From Pseudoxanthomonas sp. F37 (GTDB lineage: Bacteria; Pseudomonadota; Gammaproteobacteria; Xanthomonadales; Xanthomonadaceae), in NCBI RefSeq assembly GCF_022965755.1, contig NZ_CP095187.1, positions 2,604,001 to 2,668,000 on the forward strand: a stretch of DNA of 64,000 nt, given 5' to 3'. A model generated the notes under the pieces. The model worked only from the letters and a program-made list of their open reading frames with translations, was not told the origin of the DNA and made no database searches. Positions 36,522 to 45,010 of this stretch are shown in pieces. Within the stretch, counting starts at the first letter, position 1; each line of letters begins with the position of its first letter. Both the position numbers and the translations under genes were made by a program.

Positions 36522-36718
36522 GCGAGAAGCAGGACAGGAAGGCCTATCCGCTGCGCATCAGCGCCGACGTGCTGACCGCGGCGCAGCGCTGGGCCGACGA
36601 CGAACTGCGCTCGCTCAATGCGCAGATCGAATACGTGTTGCGCGATGCGCTGCGCAAGGCGGGACGGCTTCCCAGGACCGGCGCCGCGCCGGACCACCCC
36701 AAGAAGGAATCGCCATGA
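36518..36718 (+). CDS. Ribbon-helix-helix (Arc/MetJ-type) DNA-binding protein
   Basis: This 66-residue protein fits a ribbon-helix-helix fold: the strand [42 protein letters not shown] contains the beta-strand (YPLRIS) and two helices. It starts at GTG in a 4-base overlap with the preceding gene and ends in an ATGA overlap with the next. It probably binds the phased TTGATATC repeats over the operon promoter and autoregulates. An antitoxin role is less likely because no toxin-like partner is seen. Confidence 0.8.
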   Translation: MSEKQDRKAYPLRISADVLTAAQRWADDELRSLNAQIEYVLRDALRKAGRLPRTGAAPDHPKKESP

Positions 36719-36894
36719 ACCACCGATGGAACCACAAGGTCGTCGAAATCCCCTACAGGATGTTCGCGGGCAAGCTGACCGACCGCATCCAGCAGGAGCT
36801 GGACAAGATGAGCGCACAGGGCTGGGAACTGGTCAGCACGCTCTTCATCGAACACGAGGTCTCGGTGCGGCTGTTCTTCAAGAAGCCCGCCTGA
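36715..36894 (+). CDS. DUF4177-like small protein, 59 residues
   Basis: The product begins [19 protein letters not shown] and continues [24 protein letters not shown], ending RLFFKKPA. The 'xLNxxGxEGWELVxxxx' pattern of DUF4177 is recognisable. It has no membrane segment. The start overlaps the RHH gene stop (ATGA). Function unknown; it co-occurs here with the SPFH block. Confidence 0.75.
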   Translation: MNHRWNHKVVEIPYRMFAGKLTDRIQQELDKMSAQGWELVSTLFIEHEVSVRLFFKKPA

Positions 36895-36916
36895 TCTCCC
36901 CGCAAGGAGTCTTCCC

Positions 36917-37462
36917 ATGCAGCAGCCGCAGGACTTTCCGGTCGCACCGCTGCCGACGCACGCGAACGGGTGGCTGTGGTTGCCGCTGGTGCTCGCCATC
37001 GGCGCCACCACCGCCGCGCTGACACTGCCATCGGACACCCCGCCGCCGCTTGCGGCCTGGCTGACCCTGCCCTTCATCCTGCTGGTCGGCGGGGTGCTGG
37101 CCGTGGCGATGCGACGGCGCGCGATCGTCCTGGACAACCGCGAGCTGCAGGTCCGCGCCACGTTCTACACGAAGCGGTTCGCCATCGAAGCGGTCGACCT
37201 GGACAAGGCCCGCGTGGTGAGCCTGGAAGAGCACACGGAGCTTTCGCCCACGCTGAAGACCAACGGCTTCAGCCTGCCCGGATTGAAGGCCGGGCATTTC
37301 CGCCTGCGCAACCTCGGCAAGGCGTTCTGCCTGGTCACCGATCGCACGCGCGTGCTGACCCTGCCACTGCGCGACGGCAGCCTGGTGCTGGTCAGCCCCG
37401 AGCGCCCGGCCGAGCTGCTGGCCCGGCTGCGCGAACTGGCGGCGCCGGTGACCCGCCGCTAA
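36917..37462 (+). CDS. Membrane protein with bacterial PH-like domain
   Basis: This 181-residue protein has two transmembrane helices (about 18-36 and 46-65), followed by a beta-rich domain (about 70-165) beginning RRRAIVLDNRELQVRATFYTKRF. It contains SLPGLKAGHFRLRNLGKAFCLVTDRTRVLTLPLRDGSLVLVSPE, as in bacterial PH_10-type domains. AGGAG lies eight bases before the ATG. It continues the SPFH operon. Function unknown. Confidence 0.7.
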   Translation: MQQPQDFPVAPLPTHANGWLWLPLVLAIGATTAALTLPSDTPPPLAAWLTLPFILLVGGVLAVAMRRRAIVLDNRELQVRATFYTKRFAIEAVDLDKARVVSLEEHTELSPTLKTNGFSLPGLKAGHFRLRNLGKAFCLVTDRTRVLTLPLRDGSLVLVSPERPAELLARLRELAAPVTRR

Positions 37463-37471
37463 GCTGCGGAC

Positions 37472-38302
37472 ATGCGCCGCCTGCCTGCCCTGCCCCTGAA
37501 GTCGGTCCTGCTCAACACGTCGCGTATCGAACTGTGGCCGGCCGACCTGCTGCGCGCACGCAGCAACGCGGATGCCCGCGCGCTGGCAGGCGCGTACGCG
37601 GTGCTGCGCCGCAAGCACGATGGCCGCTACCTGGCGGCGGTGTCCGCGCGCGGCGTGCATCCGCTGGTGACCGGCCTGCCGCGCCAACCCGGCCTGGACG
37701 AAGCGTGGGATGCCCTGGACCGTTTCGAATCGGCCACCCGCGGGTTCCACGCCGATGCCCAGGGTGCGCTGCCGCTGCACGCCCTGCAGGAACGCCTGCA
37801 CGCACTGGGACTGGATGCCTACGCCTACGCCGAACGCACCGGCCTGGCCCTGGTGGCCGAACCGGCCGCCCTCGCCTTCGCAGGACGCGACCGCTACCGC
37901 CGCCCGCTCTGGCTGACGTGCTCCGCGGCGCGCGGATGGTGGGCGATGCGCGCCGCCGCCGCACGCGATGGCGTGGTGCTGGAAGCCATCTCCGGCTATC
38001 GCAGCCACGACTACCAACTCGGCATCTTCGAACGCAAGCGCGCGCGCGGACAGCGTGTGGAGGAGATCCTCAAGGTCAACGCCGCTCCCGGCTACAGCGA
38101 GCACCATGGCGGCCGTGCCCTCGATATCGGCACGCCGGGAGAGCCGCCGGCCGAGGCATCTTTCGAGCACACCACCGCCTTCGCCTGGCTCACCCGGCAC
38201 GCCGGCGATTTCGGCTTCGTCATGAGCTACCCGCGCGACAACCCGCACGGCATCGTGTACGAGCCGTGGCATTGGTGCTTCGCTCGGCCATCGCTCGCTT
38301 GA
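37472..38302 (+). CDS. VanY-like D-alanyl-D-alanine carboxypeptidase (peptidase M15)
   Basis: This 276-residue protein has the M15 zinc peptidase core in its C-terminal half. SGYRSHDYQLGIF precedes SEHHGGRALDIG (first zinc His and Asp), and VYEPWHWCF supplies the catalytic Glu and the last His. The N-terminal half (about 1-140) has no recognised domain and no clear signal peptide, which is unusual for a wall enzyme. It starts nine bases after the PH-like gene and probably belongs to the same transcript. It should trim D-Ala or cleave cross-link peptides. Confidence 0.85.
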   Translation: MRRLPALPLKSVLLNTSRIELWPADLLRARSNADARALAGAYAVLRRKHDGRYLAAVSARGVHPLVTGLPRQPGLDEAWDALDRFESATRGFHADAQGALPLHALQERLHALGLDAYAYAERTGLALVAEPAALAFAGRDRYRRPLWLTCSAARGWWAMRAAAARDGVVLEAISGYRSHDYQLGIFERKRARGQRVEEILKVNAAPGYSEHHGGRALDIGTPGEPPAEASFEHTTAFAWLTRHAGDFGFVMSYPRDNPHGIVYEPWHWCFARPSLA

Positions 38303-38410
38303 CGGGAAGGGGTGGAGCGGACACGCTCGCCCTGGGGCTTTCTGCACTGCACTGTCGTCGACCGCGGGGGCGTGTGACTGGCTCCATCTCCATGGCCAGG
38401 AAGGACCTTG

Positions 38411-38908
38411 ATGAACCCATCCAACCCTTACGAAAGCCCGGCGACCGCGATCACCGAAACGCGCCTGCCGTTGGAGCGTGACGTCCCCGAGGAGATTTCG
38501 CATCCCATCAAGCATGGCTGGGTGGCGGCATGCGTCTCTTGCGTCATGACACTGATCGTCACCCTGATCGCACTCTCGGGCGATTCAGCGGGAAACACCG
38601 ATGCCGCCTGGAACTTCATCGACGTCGCCCTGATCGCCGGCCTCGCCTTCGGCATCTACAAGCGCAGCCGCACAGCCGCCACCATCATGCTCGCGTACTT
38701 CGTACTGTCGAAGGTGCTGGTCATGATTGACACAGGCATGCCCTCTGGACTGGTGCTGGGCTTGGTGTTCGCGATCTTCTACTTCCGCGCGATGACGGCG
38801 ACATTCCGCTACCACCGTTTCCTTCGCGAGTGGAAGCGCAACCCACCGGCGCCGAAGCGCTCGCTGAGCGATGACCCGCTGTTCGCGCCCAAGTCCAGCG
38901 ACGCCTGA
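38411..38908 (+). CDS. Hypothetical four-helix membrane protein
   Basis: This 165-residue protein has a cytoplasmic N-terminus MNPSNPYESPATAITETRL and about four hydrophobic segments (about 38-56, 67-82, 88-104, 112-128), then a basic tail (RYHRFLREWKRNPPAPKRS). The NPYxSP opening is common in DUF4190/RDD-like membrane proteins. ATG 38411 follows AGGA. Convergent with the glycosylase gene. Function not recognised. Confidence 0.7.
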   Translation: MNPSNPYESPATAITETRLPLERDVPEEISHPIKHGWVAACVSCVMTLIVTLIALSGDSAGNTDAAWNFIDVALIAGLAFGIYKRSRTAATIMLAYFVLSKVLVMIDTGMPSGLVLGLVFAIFYFRAMTATFRYHRFLREWKRNPPAPKRSLSDDPLFAPKSSDA

Positions 38909-38915
38909 CGCCACC

Positions 38916-39590
38916 TCAATCCTGCGACCGCTTCGTCGCCGTCTTCGCTTCGCTGCCGAAGTCGGCGATGCGCCACAGGTACTGCGCCGCATAGGTGCGG
39001 TAAGGGCCCCACTTCTCGCCGCGCGCCAGCAGTTCCTTCGGCGTGGGCATGACCTCCTGCCGGTCGACGAACTGCGCGCCCTTGCGCACGCCCAGGTCGT
39101 CGACCGGCAGCACGTCCGGGCGCCCCAGGCGGAACATCAGCATCATTTCCACCGTCCAGCGGCCGATGCCGCGGATGGGCACCAGTGCGGCGACGATGTC
39201 GTCCTCGCCCATCAGCGACATCTGCCGGAGGGTCGGGATCTCCCCCCGCTGCTCACGCGCCGCCAGGTCCCGCAACGCAAGCGTCTTGTTGCCCGAAACG
39301 CCGCAGGCCCGCAAGGCCGCATCATCGATGCGCCCCAGGGTGTCGAAGTGCAGCCGCGTGCTGCCCACGGCCGCTTCCACGCGCCCGACGATGGTCGCGG
39401 CCGCCTTGCCGCTGAGTTGCTGGTAGAGGATCGCACGCGCCAGCGCATCCACCGGGTCGAACGGCTTGCGCCAGCCCGGTTGCGGTTCGATGTAGCCGAT
39501 CCGCTTCATCCACGTGCCGAGCCTGCGGTCGCGCCGGCTCAGATGGTCCCAGGCCTGTTCGGTATCGAAGCCGCGTGCGTGCCGGGGCAT
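38916..39590 (-). CDS. DNA-3-methyladenine glycosylase II (AlkA-like)
   Basis: This 224-residue HhH-GPD glycosylase removes alkylated bases. It has ARAILYQQLSGKAAATIVGR, the helix-hairpin-helix LVPIRGIGRWTVEMMLMF and the catalytic Asp in DVLPVDDLGVRKG. It lacks the N-terminal Ada-like domain of E. coli AlkA, as do many short bacterial versions. The DUF423 gene ends one base upstream of this start, so both are probably co-transcribed. Confidence 0.92.
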   Translation of the reverse strand: MPRHARGFDTEQAWDHLSRRDRRLGTWMKRIGYIEPQPGWRKPFDPVDALARAILYQQLSGKAAATIVGRVEAAVGSTRLHFDTLGRIDDAALRACGVSGNKTLALRDLAAREQRGEIPTLRQMSLMGEDDIVAALVPIRGIGRWTVEMMLMFRLGRPDVLPVDDLGVRKGAQFVDRQEVMPTPKELLARGEKWGPYRTYAAQYLWRIADFGSEAKTATKRSQD

Positions 39591-39591
39591 G

Positions 39592-39960
39592 TCAGCGGCG
39601 GATGGCGTCCACGGCCCACAGCACCCAGCCCAGCATCAGCATGATGCCGCCGGCCGGCGCCAGGCGCGTGCTGGTTCCCACCATGGCCCCGGCGACCAGG
39701 CTGCCTGCGAACAGCAGCGTGCCCAGCAACAGCAGCGACAGCGCGGCCTTGCCCATCCGGCGTGTGGTGCCCGCGCCCAGCGCCGCCAGCGCCAGGCCAT
39801 GCCCGAAGCCGAACAACGCCGCCGTCTGCAGGTTCGACTGCGCCGGCCCATCGCCGACGCCATGCGACGCATAGGCCGACAGCCCGACCGCGGCGGCGGC
39901 CAGCAGGCCACCGGACAGGGCCAGGAAGGAGGGTTTGCGTTGACGCCGGTCGTAGTTCAT
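39592..39960 (-). CDS. DUF423 family membrane protein (YwdK/YgdD-like)
   Basis: This 122-residue protein has four hydrophobic segments and typical DUF423 blocks: ALSGGLLAAAAVGLSAYASHGV, AALFGFGHGLALAAL, LLLLGTLLFAGSLVAGA and LAPAGGIMLMLGWVLWAV. Function of the family is unknown. It lies immediately upstream of the glycosylase gene. Confidence 0.9.
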   Translation of the reverse strand: MNYDRRQRKPSFLALSGGLLAAAAVGLSAYASHGVGDGPAQSNLQTAALFGFGHGLALAALGAGTTRRMGKAALSLLLLGTLLFAGSLVAGAMVGTSTRLAPAGGIMLMLGWVLWAVDAIRR

Positions 39961-40040
39961 GGATTCAGCGGACCTCGCGGGGAGACCGGCATCCTGCCAG
40001 GGGCGGAAGGCATCGCGGAAAAACCGATGCCCGTAAACGC

Positions 40041-40065
40041 AACGCGCCGCATGAAGCGGCGCGTT
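40041..40065 (-). terminator. Perfect 10-bp hairpin after the SRPBCC gene
   Basis: AACGCGCCGC (40041-40050) pairs with GCGGCGCGTT (40056-40065) around ATGAA, 40 bases past the end of the leftward SRPBCC gene. In that direction the stem is followed by GCGTTTACG, a weak U-tract. Confidence 0.55.
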
Positions 40066-40105
40066 GGAAGCCTACCTGTCATCGCAGATGCAGGCCCGGG
40101 TGGTG

Positions 40106-41266
40106 TTACTGCTTGACCGCCCAGTAGATGTCGAACTTGCCGTCGCCCTCGAAGGCGCCGTCGACGCCGGACTTCCAGGACTCGAACGGACGGTCGACCA
40201 CTTCGTGGCCGGCGGTGACCGCCCAGGCGCGCAGCGCGTTGCGCTGGTTGTCCAGTTCGGCCATGTAGCCGGTGTAGCTGGCGAAGGCGAGCTTGCGCGG
40301 CTCGGTGCGCACGTACTCCACCGGGGCGCCCGACGGGATGGTGACCTTCAGTTCGCCGGTGGAGGCGACCGGGGCCGGTGCGGCGGCCGGGGCGGCTTCG
40401 CCCTCGGCGGCGGCGTCGGCCTTGGGCGCGGCCGTGCCCTTGCGGACCGGCTGGGCGACGTCGAAGGCGTACTTCTCGGTGCCGTAGTCGGTGGTGATGA
40501 TGCGCACCGGACCGGCGGCCACCAGGCCATTGGCCTCCATCACGCGCTTGATCCACTCCTGGTTCTGCTTGATCGAGGCCTTGATGGCATCGTTGGTGCG
40601 GTCGATGTTGCCGGCGTTCACCACCAGCAGGTCTTCGGCGGGCAGTTCGACCAGCTTCAGGTCGGTCAGCGGGCTGCCTTCGGTGCGGTAGTCGAAGTTC
40701 GGCACCGTGGCCAGCATGTTGGTCAGCTTGGACAGGCCCGCCTTGACCGCGTCGCCGACGTGGCGGCTGACGTACATGCCGGCGTAGCGTCCGATCAGGT
40801 TCCAGCCATAGGTGACCTGGTAGGTCTGGGTGACCTTCACGTTGCGGTTGTTCTTGCCCGTGGGCTCCAGCGCGAAGGTGCTGCGCTTGTCGGTGCCCAT
40901 GCGCTTGTCGGTGATCGCGTAGACGATCTTGCCCGGGCCGCCGGTCGGGGCGGGACGCTCGCTCTCGACGATCTCCCAGCTGCCCTGGCCCCAGGCCGGG
41001 TTGGCCGAATTGAAGTCGACCTTGGCGCCGACGCCGGTATTGTCTTCGCCGCCGGAGTAGCTGAGTTCGTTGGCCGCGCTCGGGACCAGCGGGTTCCAGT
41101 CCTTCAGTCGGCGCACGTTGTTCAGCGTGTCGAACACGATGGTCATGCGGCGGTTGGTCTCGACGCTTTCCTGCAATTCGCGCGAGGACGGCAGGATCAG
41201 GCCGATCACCAGAAACAGCGCCAGGACCAGCGCCAACGCAATCACGAACTCGATCAAACGGGTCAT
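40106..41266 (-). CDS. Membrane-anchored SRPBCC (polyketide cyclase-like) protein
   Basis: This 386-residue protein has one N-terminal transmembrane helix (FVIALALVLALFLVIGLILP). An SRPBCC/START-like lipid-binding fold follows (about 35-190): ETNRRMTIVFDTLNNVRRLKDWNPL, WGQGSWEIVES, VTQTYQVTYGWNLIGRYAGMY. A second region (about 200-386) contains an Ala/Pro-rich linker (KADAAAEGEAAPAAAPAP) and ends in FDIYWAVKQ. It may bind a hydrophobic ligand outside the membrane. Function unknown. Confidence 0.8.
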   Translation of the reverse strand: MTRLIEFVIALALVLALFLVIGLILPSSRELQESVETNRRMTIVFDTLNNVRRLKDWNPLVPSAANELSYSGGEDNTGVGAKVDFNSANPAWGQGSWEIVESERPAPTGGPGKIVYAITDKRMGTDKRSTFALEPTGKNNRNVKVTQTYQVTYGWNLIGRYAGMYVSRHVGDAVKAGLSKLTNMLATVPNFDYRTEGSPLTDLKLVELPAEDLLVVNAGNIDRTNDAIKASIKQNQEWIKRVMEANGLVAAGPVRIITTDYGTEKYAFDVAQPVRKGTAAPKADAAAEGEAAPAAAPAPVASTGELKVTIPSGAPVEYVRTEPRKLAFASYTGYMAELDNQRNALRAWAVTAGHEVVDRPFESWKSGVDGAFEGDGKFDIYWAVKQ

Positions 41267-41528
41267 TCAGGAGTCTCCGGGGGCCGGTGCCTCGGCCGTG
41301 AAAAAAATGCACCGCGCATCCTAGCAGGGTTGCCGGGCTTCGCGCAGCCCACCTGACACCGGTTGGCCGCCCTATTCCGCGGCGTATGGAGCCCCTTTTC
41401 GGGCCACGGCCGGCATGCCGTTGCGGAACCCGGCCCGAAGGCGCGTGCGCGAAGCCCCATGCTGCGCCGCATGCCCCCCCCCGGGCCGCGTCGCGCACGG
41501 CGCGCGGGGGCCGGCCACCCTCCCGGCG
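41267..41528. other. Gene-free stretch
   Basis: This stretch lies between the divergent SRPBCC promoter side and the end of the response regulator gene. It is very GC-rich, with a run of eight C residues near 41472, and shows no convincing gene, RNA motif or repeat. Open frames here are extensions of shadow frames. Confidence 0.5.
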
Positions 41529-42170
41529 TCAGACCAGCTGCAGTTCGAAGGCCTTCAGCACCGCCCGGGTCCGGTCGCGCACGCCCAGCTTCGAGAGGAT
41601 GTTGGACACGTGGTTCTTGATGGTGCCCTCGGCCACCCCCAGCGAATTGGCGATCTCCTTGTTGGAGAAGCCGCTGGCCATCAGCCGGAGGATCTCGGTC
41701 TCGCGGTCGGTCAGCGGATCTGGACGGTCCAGGCTGACGAATTCGTTGCGCATGTGTTCCAGGCCCGACAGCAGGCGCTGGGTGACGGCGGGCTGCACCA
41801 GCGAGCCGCCATCGGCCACGGTGCGGATCGCGCCGACCAGCAGCTCCAGCGAGACATCCTTCAGCAGGTAGCCCTTGGCGCCGGCCTTCAGGCCGGCCAG
41901 CACCAGCTGGTCGTCGTCGAAGGTGGTCAGGATGATGGTCGGCGGCAGCTGCCCCGCCCGGGCCAGGGCCTGCAGGGCTTCCAGGCCGGACATCACCGGC
42001 ATGCGCATGTCCATCAGCACGACATCCGGCTTCACCTGCGGCACCAGGTCGACGGCCTGCTTGCCGTCGGCGGCCTCGGCCACCACCTCGATGCCGTCGT
42101 CCAGCGCCAACAGGGAGCGGATGCCCTGGCGCACCAGGGTTTGATCGTCGACCAGACAGACACGGATCAC
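41529..42170 (-). CDS. NarL/LuxR-family response regulator (DesR-like)
   Basis: This 213-residue regulator has a receiver (1-120) with Asp8-Asp9 (CLVDDQTLV), phospho-acceptor Asp54 (VVLMDMRMPVMSG), TTFDDD and Lys in YLLKDVS. The LuxR-type helix-turn-helix is LTDRETEILRLMASGFSNKEIANSLGVAEGTIKNHVSNILSKLGVRDRTRAV. The start is GTG at 42170 with GGAGG five to ten bases before it, overlapping the kinase stop in the expected frame (GTGA). It pairs with the DesK-like kinase upstream. Confidence 0.93.
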   Translation of the reverse strand: MIRVCLVDDQTLVRQGIRSLLALDDGIEVVAEAADGKQAVDLVPQVKPDVVLMDMRMPVMSGLEALQALARAGQLPPTIILTTFDDDQLVLAGLKAGAKGYLLKDVSLELLVGAIRTVADGGSLVQPAVTQRLLSGLEHMRNEFVSLDRPDPLTDRETEILRLMASGFSNKEIANSLGVAEGTIKNHVSNILSKLGVRDRTRAVLKAFELQLV

Positions 42171-43407
42171 GGGGTTCCTCCGGAGCTGAGCTCGGGTGTG
42201 GGTGCGGGGGGGACACGGGAAGGGGGGCCAGGGCCGGCGGGGCCTCGCTGACGGGCAGGACGACATGCAGGCAGAAGCCTTGGCCGGGCCGCGTTTCGAT
42301 GCGCAACACGCCACCGTACTGGGCCAGGCGCTCGCGCATGCCGGTCAGGCCGTTGCCGGCCACCACCTGCGGGCTGCCGGCGCCGTCGTCGCGGGCATCG
42401 ATGAGTATCGCGGCACCGTCGCGGCGGCAGTGCAGCCACAGGTTGCGCGCGCCGGCATGGCGCACGGTATTGGTGATGATCTCCTGCGTGCAGCGCAGCA
42501 GGACGTGGGCGCGGTGCGGGTCCTCCAGCGTCAGCGGCTCCTCGATGTCCATGTGGATCGCGAGCGAGGGGACCTTCTCGGCCAGCGGCACCAGGGCCGC
42601 ACCCAGGTCGATCGCACCACTGTCGCGCAACTGGCTGACGGCTTCGCGCACGTCGATCAGCAGCAGCCGGGCCAGCGTATGCGCCTGGCGCACGTGTTCC
42701 TGCGCCCGGCCCTCGGTCATGTGGCCGGCCACTTCCAGGTTCAGGCTGAGCGCGGTCAGGTGGTGGCCCAGCAGGTCGTGGAGCTCGCGGGAGATGCGCG
42801 TGCGTTCGTTCACGCGCGCGCTCTCGGCCAGCAGCACGCGCGTGGCCCGCAGCTCGGCATTGAGGCGGCGCTGCTCCTCGCGGGCCTGGGCCTGCTGGCG
42901 GGCAACGTAGGTGGTGATCAGCACGAAGGCCGAAAACCCCACGTAGAACATCGACTGGAACAGGGCCTCCCAGAAGTTGAAGTCGTCGCGCGCCATGAAC
43001 GACGGCACCAGCAGCACATGGGCGGCCAGCAGCCAGGCCACGGCGAACCGCAGTTCGAGCAGCCAGGGCAGCACACCGGCCATGATCAGCAGCAGCACCG
43101 CGCCCAGGCCGGTCTGGGTGTAGAAGCCCACGCCGATGGCCGTGGCGGTCAGCACCATGGCGAGCGGCACGTTCCAGGCGGCCGGCAGGCTGTCCCGGCG
43201 GCCGTCCAGCGCGCGGGTCGCCAACCAGTAGACGCACCCGAACGTGAAGTAGCTCAGCGCGGTCATCGGCAGGTTCACGCCCTGCCCGTCGGTGCCGCTC
43301 GAAGGCGGCAGTACCCACACGTTCAGGATGATGGGAATCCCCACCAGGGCCCAGGTATAGAGGCCGGCGGCACGCAGCAGGCGGGTGTGGCTGAGTCGTC
43401 CCAACAT
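42167..43407 (-). CDS. DesK-like sensor histidine kinase with an apparent frameshift near its 3' end
   Basis: The kinase has about six N-terminal transmembrane helices (about 15-165). A HisKA_3 dimerisation region with phospho-acceptor His210 (RISRELHDLLGHHLTALSL) and a HATPase domain (CTQEIITNTVRHAGARN, DDGAGSP, GNGLTGMRERLAQYGG) follow. In the kinase frame no stop occurs before the response regulator, and the frame would read on across that gene for over 300 codons. In the next frame a TGA at 42167-42169 overlaps the regulator GTG, the normal coupled arrangement. The shift falls in the C/G homopolymers at 42206-42212 (seven G) or 42222-42227 (six G). One missing base, an assembly error or -1 slippage on CCCCCC are all possible. 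Confidence 0.75.
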
Positions 43408-43586
43408 CCGGGCATCTTAGGCGGAATCGCCCACGCCCATGTCCCAACTAAAGTCATGCCGGGCCCGGCGCGCACGGCGGCCGGGTTCATCCCCGGCTCA
43501 CCCGGCGCCTCGCCGCTGCTGCGGCAGCATGCGATAATCCGGCCTTGGCCGTGTGCCGCCCTGCAAGACCCGTTCGGAGTCAGGTA

Positions 43587-44180
43587 ATGTCGATTGTCAT
43601 CCGCGACGTGCGCGAGCACGAGCTGGATTCCGTCCTAGCCCTCAACAACAATGCCGGACTGGCGATCCTGCCGCTGGATTCGGCCAAGGTCCGCCGCTTC
43701 TACGAGACCGCCGAATACTTCCGCGTCGCCGAGCGCGACGGCAACCTGGCCGGCTTCCTGGTCGGCTTCGGCTCCGGGGCCGGCCACGACAGCAGCAACT
43801 TCGCCTGGTTCGGCGAGCGCTATCCGCAGTTCTTCTACATCGACCGCATCGTGGTGGCCAGCCGCCGTCGCGGCGGTGGCGTGGGCCGCGCCTTCTACGC
43901 CGACGTGCAGAGCTATGCCGAACTGCGCTACCCGCAGCTGGCGTGCGAGGTGTTCCTCGACCACGGCGCCGATCCGGCGCTGCTGTTCCATGGCAGCTTC
44001 GGCTTCCGCGAAGTGGGCCAGCACGTGATGGCCGAGGCGAACGTCCGCGCCAGCATGCTGATGAAGGAACTGTGCAGCTACCCCTGGGTGCGCGACACCT
44101 ACGGCGACGCCCTGCCCGACGTCGCCTGGGCCCGTACCCGCCTGCAGGCCGACACCGTCCAGCGGCCGACCGGTACATGA
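43587..44180 (+). CDS. GNAT family N-acetyltransferase
   Basis: This 197-residue protein has the GNAT acetyl-CoA motif in FFYIDRIVVASRRRGGGVGRAFYADV (R/Q-x-x-G-x-G/A-like) with a C-terminal strand and helix LACEVFLDHGADPALLFHGSFGFREVGQ. Substrate unknown. GGAG lies eight bases before ATG 43587. Its stop overlaps the minC start (ATGA), so this acetyltransferase is translationally coupled to the Min division operon, an uncommon neighbour. Confidence 0.88.
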   Translation: MSIVIRDVREHELDSVLALNNNAGLAILPLDSAKVRRFYETAEYFRVAERDGNLAGFLVGFGSGAGHDSSNFAWFGERYPQFFYIDRIVVASRRRGGGVGRAFYADVQSYAELRYPQLACEVFLDHGADPALLFHGSFGFREVGQHVMAEANVRASMLMKELCSYPWVRDTYGDALPDVAWARTRLQADTVQRPTGT

Positions 44181-44965
44181 GCGTGACGCGAGCCCCCATG
44201 GATTACGAACAGGCCGGCGAACTGAAGATCGGCCAGGTCGGCATCGCCAACCTCCGCATCCGCACCCTCGACGTCGACCAGCTGATCCGCGAAATGCGCG
44301 AGCGGGTCGAGCGCGCGCCCAAGCTGTTCGGTCGTGCCGCCGTGATCGTGGATTTCGGCGGCCTGAGCCGCCTGCCCGATGCCGACACCGCGCGCGCGCT
44401 GATCGACGGCCTGCGCGGCGCCGGGGTCATCCCGGTGGCACTGGCCTACGGCACCCGCGACACCGAAACCCTCTCCGAACAGCTTGGCCTGCCGCTGCTG
44501 GCCAAGTTCCGCGCCCAGTACGAACCGGTCGCGGGGGCGTCGGCCCCGGCCGCTTCCGCGCCACGCCCGGTCGCGGCTGAAGCCGCTCCCGCAAAAGCGG
44601 CGCCGGCACCCGCCGCGCCGAAGGCGACAGACAGCAGGCCCGGCCTCGTCCAGAAGACACCCGTGCGCTCCGGCCAGCAGCTCTACGCCGAAAACCGCGA
44701 CCTGACCGTGCTCAGCACCGTCGGCGCGGGCGCCGAGGTCATTTCCGACGGTTCCATCCACGTTTACGGCGCGTTGCGCGGCCGCGCCCTCGCCGGTGCG
44801 CGCGGCAATGCCGACGCGCGCATCTTCTGCCGTGAATTCCACGCCGAACTGGTCGCCGTCGCCGGCCACTACAAGGTGATGGAGGAAGTACCCAAGGAAC
44901 TGCGCGGCAAGGCCGTGCAGATCTGGCTGGACCAGGACCAACTCAAGATCGCCGCGCAGGACTGA
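44177..44965 (+). CDS. minC: Septum site-determining protein MinC
   Basis: This 262-residue FtsZ antagonist has an N-terminal domain (about 10-110: ELKIGQVGIANLRIRTLDVDQL, AAVIVDFGGLSRLPDADTARALIDGLRGAG). An Ala/Pro-rich linker (about 118-160) leads to the C-terminal beta-helix (about 165-262: VRSGQQLYAENRDLTVLSTVGAGAEVISDGSIHVYGALRGRALAG). The start at 44177 overlaps the acetyltransferase stop; ATG 44198 is an alternative. minD follows after 45 bases. Confidence 0.95.
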   Translation: MSVTRAPMDYEQAGELKIGQVGIANLRIRTLDVDQLIREMRERVERAPKLFGRAAVIVDFGGLSRLPDADTARALIDGLRGAGVIPVALAYGTRDTETLSEQLGLPLLAKFRAQYEPVAGASAPAASAPRPVAAEAAPAKAAPAPAAPKATDSRPGLVQKTPVRSGQQLYAENRDLTVLSTVGAGAEVISDGSIHVYGALRGRALAGARGNADARIFCREFHAELVAVAGHYKVMEEVPKELRGKAVQIWLDQDQLKIAAQD

Positions 44966-45010
44966 CGCGCGGCGCCAGACCGAACATAAGAACGACCAAG
45001 GAGAACACCG

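Noticed and set aside
36518-36894. RHH gene plus DUF4177-like gene as a toxin-antitoxin pair
   Set aside because: The partner shows no toxin motif, and the pair is embedded in an SPFH operon with coupled starts; an autoregulatory role is simpler.
41263-43407. A 714-residue histidine kinase extending through the response regulator gene
   Set aside because: The part after about residue 395 has no recognisable domain and overlaps a well-supported gene in the same direction; a frameshift is the better explanation.
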